Below, one piece after another: positions 62,373-64,000 of a stretch of 64,000 bases of DNA. The stretch's first letter is position 1. Every line of letters starts with the position of its first letter. The notes beneath the pieces are model-generated. The model searched no databases. It was given only the letters and a program-made list of their open reading frames with translations, and was not told the origin of the DNA. The stretch lies in contig NZ_CP092427.2 in the NCBI RefSeq assembly GCF_022374875.2, positions 3,844,001 through 3,908,000 on the forward strand. The letters are read 5' to 3'. The translations under genes were made by a program, and so were the position numbers. The stretch comes from Mycolicibacterium rufum. GTDB lineage: Bacteria; Actinomycetota; Actinomycetes; Mycobacteriales; Mycobacteriaceae.

Positions 62373-62675
62373 TCACGCGACCTTGACGTCGACCTCGTGG
62401 ATCCCCGCGCCCGACGGCGCCACCGAGGCGTCGCCGTTCCCGGCCGGGGACAACGCGCGCAGCGTCCAGGTGCCCGGTGCGGCAAAGAACCGGAAGTCAC
62501 CGGTGGCCGACGCGACGACCTCCGCGGTGAACTCGTCGGAGCTGTCCAGCAGCCGCACGAACGCACCGCCGACCGCCTGCCCGGAGCCGTCGACGACGCG
62601 ACCGGTGATCACCGTCTCCTTCTCCAGGTCGACGCTCGCGGGCAACGTCAGTCCTTGCTTGGGTGCAGAGCACAT
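62373..62675 (-). CDS. sseC2: DUF1416 protein SseC
   Basis: A 100-residue protein (Rv0814c position), always found next to a rhodanese in mycobacteria. MCSAPKQGLTLP carries an early cysteine, and the rest is a beta-sandwich: ITGRVVDGSGQAVGGAFVRL and TAEVVASATGDFRFFAAPG resemble a carboxypeptidase-regulatory-like or transthyretin-like fold. It probably takes part in sulfur transfer with CysA2. ATG 62675 lies 1 nt after the cysA2 stop, which indicates coupled translation. Confidence 0.9.
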   Translation of the reverse strand: MCSAPKQGLTLPASVDLEKETVITGRVVDGSGQAVGGAFVRLLDSSDEFTAEVVASATGDFRFFAAPGTWTLRALSPAGNGDASVAPSGAGIHEVDVKVA

Positions 62676-62676
62676 A

Positions 62677-63510
62677 TCAACTTCCCAACTCGATCGGGGC
62701 GCCCACCAGGGAGCCGTATTCCGTCCAACTGCCGTCGTAGTTCTTGACGTTCTTGTGTCCCAGCAGTTCCTGCAGCACGAACCAGGTGTGCGACGAGCGC
62801 TCACCGATGCGGCAGTAGGCGATGGTCTCCTTCTCGCCGTCCAGACCGGCCTCGGCGTACAGCTTCGCCAGGTCCTCGTCCGACTTGAAGGTGCCGTCCT
62901 CGTTGGCGGCCTTGCTCCACGGAACGTTGATGGCGCTGGGGACGTGACCCGCACGCTGGCTCTGCTCCTGCGGCAGGTGCGCCGGCGCGAGGATCTTGCC
63001 GCTGAACTCGTCGGGGGAGCGCACGTCGACCAGGTTCTTGGTGCCGATCGCGGCGATCACCTCGTCGCGGAACGCGCGGATGCTGTTGTCCGGGTCCTTG
63101 GCGGTGTAGCTGGTCTGGGGCCGCGACACCGCGTCCTGGGACAGCGGCCGGGCGTCGAGTTCCCACTTCTTGCGGCCGCCGTCGAGCAGCTTCACGTCCT
63201 GGTGGCCGTAGAGCTTGAAGTACCAGTAGGCGTAGGCGGCGAACCAGTTGTTGTTGCCGCCGTAGAGGATCACGGTGTCGTCGTTGCCGATGCCGCGCTC
63301 GGAGAGCAGCTTCGAGAACTGCTGGGCGTCGACGAAGTCACGCTTGACCGGATCCTGCAGATCGGTCTTCCAGTCCAGCTTGATCGCGCCCGGGATGTGC
63401 CCGGTGTCGTACGCGCTGGTGTCCTCGTCGACCTCGACGAAGACGGTGTTCGGCGCGTCGAGATTGCTCTCGGCCCAGTCGACTGTGACCAGGACGTCGG
63501 AGCGTGCCAT
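62677..63510 (-). CDS. cysA2: thiosulfate sulfurtransferase (rhodanese)
   Basis: A 277-residue two-domain rhodanese that moves sulfane sulfur from thiosulfate to thiol acceptors. Only the second domain is active: Cys233 in IAYCRIGERSSHTWF. NLVDVRSPDEFSGKI is the start of that domain, and VDEDTSAYDTGHIPGAIKLD of the inactive first one. It matches CysA2/CysA3 of M. tuberculosis (Rv0815c). DUF1416 follows after 1 nt and DUF4395 precedes it by 17 bp on the same strand, making a sulfur-transfer operon. Confidence 0.95.
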   Translation of the reverse strand: MARSDVLVTVDWAESNLDAPNTVFVEVDEDTSAYDTGHIPGAIKLDWKTDLQDPVKRDFVDAQQFSKLLSERGIGNDDTVILYGGNNNWFAAYAYWYFKLYGHQDVKLLDGGRKKWELDARPLSQDAVSRPQTSYTAKDPDNSIRAFRDEVIAAIGTKNLVDVRSPDEFSGKILAPAHLPQEQSQRAGHVPSAINVPWSKAANEDGTFKSDEDLAKLYAEAGLDGEKETIAYCRIGERSSHTWFVLQELLGHKNVKNYDGSWTEYGSLVGAPIELGS

Positions 63511-63527
63511 AGAGAAGATCCTTTCGA

Positions 63528-63992
63528 TTACGAGTGAGTCGGGTTCAGGCGGAGGAACAACGGATAGAGACGGCAGCCCAGGCAGAGCCCGAACGCCGCG
63601 TTGAGGACGGCCGCCACCAGTGCGAACGCGGTGGCGACGAGACCCAGCAGCACGGGCCCGACGGCGAAGCCGACGACACCGAGGGCGGCGAACACGAGGC
63701 CGACGAGCTGGGCGAAACGCAGCGGCGGGGCCGGCTCGCGGTCGGTGACCGGGCCGAGCCGAGGCGCCACCAGCGCGGCGAACACCAGGCCGTACGGGTG
63801 CCGGCGCGGGCCGAGGGCGGCGCCGAGCGCGAACACCACCGTCTGCACGCCGAGGATCACCGCCGCGACCGCCGGGCTCGACGCCGACACCAGCAGCGTC
63901 ACGACGAGGACGGCGGTGGTGACCCAGGCGACGAAGCGCGGACCACGGACGTCGACCTGGTCTGGGATACGGGTCTGTGTGGTGCTCGACAT
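63528..63992 (-). CDS. DUF4395 membrane protein
   Basis: A 154-residue membrane protein with four hydrophobic segments (about 20-40, 42-60, 93-113 and 116-140). The last ends in FGLCLGCRLYPLF, a CxxC-like LCLGC at the membrane face that is the mark of DUF4395. These proteins commonly sit between a thioredoxin-like gene and a rhodanese, so they may pass sulfur or electrons across the membrane. ATG 63992 is 8 bp from the window edge; a thioredoxin (ThiX-like) gene is expected further on. Confidence 0.88.
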   Translation of the reverse strand: MSSTTQTRIPDQVDVRGPRFVAWVTTAVLVVTLLVSASSPAVAAVILGVQTVVFALGAALGPRRHPYGLVFAALVAPRLGPVTDREPAPPLRFAQLVGLVFAALGVVGFAVGPVLLGLVATAFALVAAVLNAAFGLCLGCRLYPLFLRLNPTHS

Positions 63993-64000
63993 GGGTGTGC

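Overview
The window is high-GC (well above 60%) actinobacterial chromosome. Gene content and order closely follow the Mycobacterium tuberculosis Rv0760c to Rv0817c interval as I remember it, but with extra genes, so the source is most likely a mycobacterium, probably a rapid-growing Mycolicibacterium. No tRNA, rRNA, IS element, prophage or CRISPR array was seen; this is mostly core chromosome with a few accessory inserts. Rv numbers given below are from memory of the family and synteny, not from a search.

Layout. (1) 1-2.9 kb: the 5' part of a membrane class III adenylate cyclase, divergent from an AlkK-like acyl-CoA ligase. (2) 2.9-10.2 kb, minus strand: a redox operon led by a TetR regulator (CYP123, SDR, CYP51, 3Fe-4S ferredoxin, Rv0762c-like protein, then NDMA-type alcohol dehydrogenase, KSI-like protein and another SDR). 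Divergent from it at 10.3-15.2 kb is a plus-strand catabolic set (aldehyde dehydrogenase, SDR, hydroxyacid dehydrogenase, CMD-family protein and an unrecognised 408-residue protein). Paired palindromes flank the divergent start points. (3) 15.2-17.1 kb: TetR plus a CYP125-like P450. (4) 17.1-31.1 kb: purD, a Tat esterase, TetR/SDR, an amino-acid permease, the RNase HII-like/RelA fusion RelZ, purB-cyp126-DUF1707, and purC-ptrB. (5) 31.2-40.4 kb: accessory oxidoreductases, regulators, metallo-hydrolases and an MFS transporter. (6) 40.4-49.3 kb: purS-purQ, a TupA-like ATP-grasp protein, the DyP peroxidase-encapsulin operon, aspartyl aminopeptidase, a VOC protein, a Na+/H+ antiporter and purL. (7) 49.3-58.4 kb: an Abhydrolase_9 membrane protein, a CPBP protease, a stand-alone MCE protein, an SCP-like protein, purF, a DUF2461 protein, purM and DUF3073. 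(8) 58.5-64 kb: YgfZ-like protein, pabC, a candidate structured small transcript, a lipoprotein, a nitrobindin-type protein preceded by an unannotated 32-residue membrane protein, a DUF732 protein, and a sulfur-transfer group (DUF1416, rhodanese CysA2, DUF4395).

How the genes fit together. Eight de novo purine genes (purD, B, C, S, Q, L, F, M) are scattered as single genes or pairs rather than one operon; most start directly after a TANNNT -10 element, so they look like leaderless transcripts. Four P450s with a ferredoxin, alcohol and aldehyde dehydrogenases and several SDRs form a lipid/sterol-type oxidation neighbourhood. DyP and encapsulin overlap by ATGA and DyP ends in a cargo-loading-type tail, so they should assemble as one peroxidase nanocompartment.

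The strongest leads are the candidate ~180-nt transcript at 60.65-60.83 kb, the TetR operator pair at 10.2-10.3 kb, a 16-bp leader hairpin before the MFS transporter, the hidden 32-residue membrane protein, an SDR without its catalytic tyrosine, and five convergent gene pairs with interlocked palindromic stop codons.
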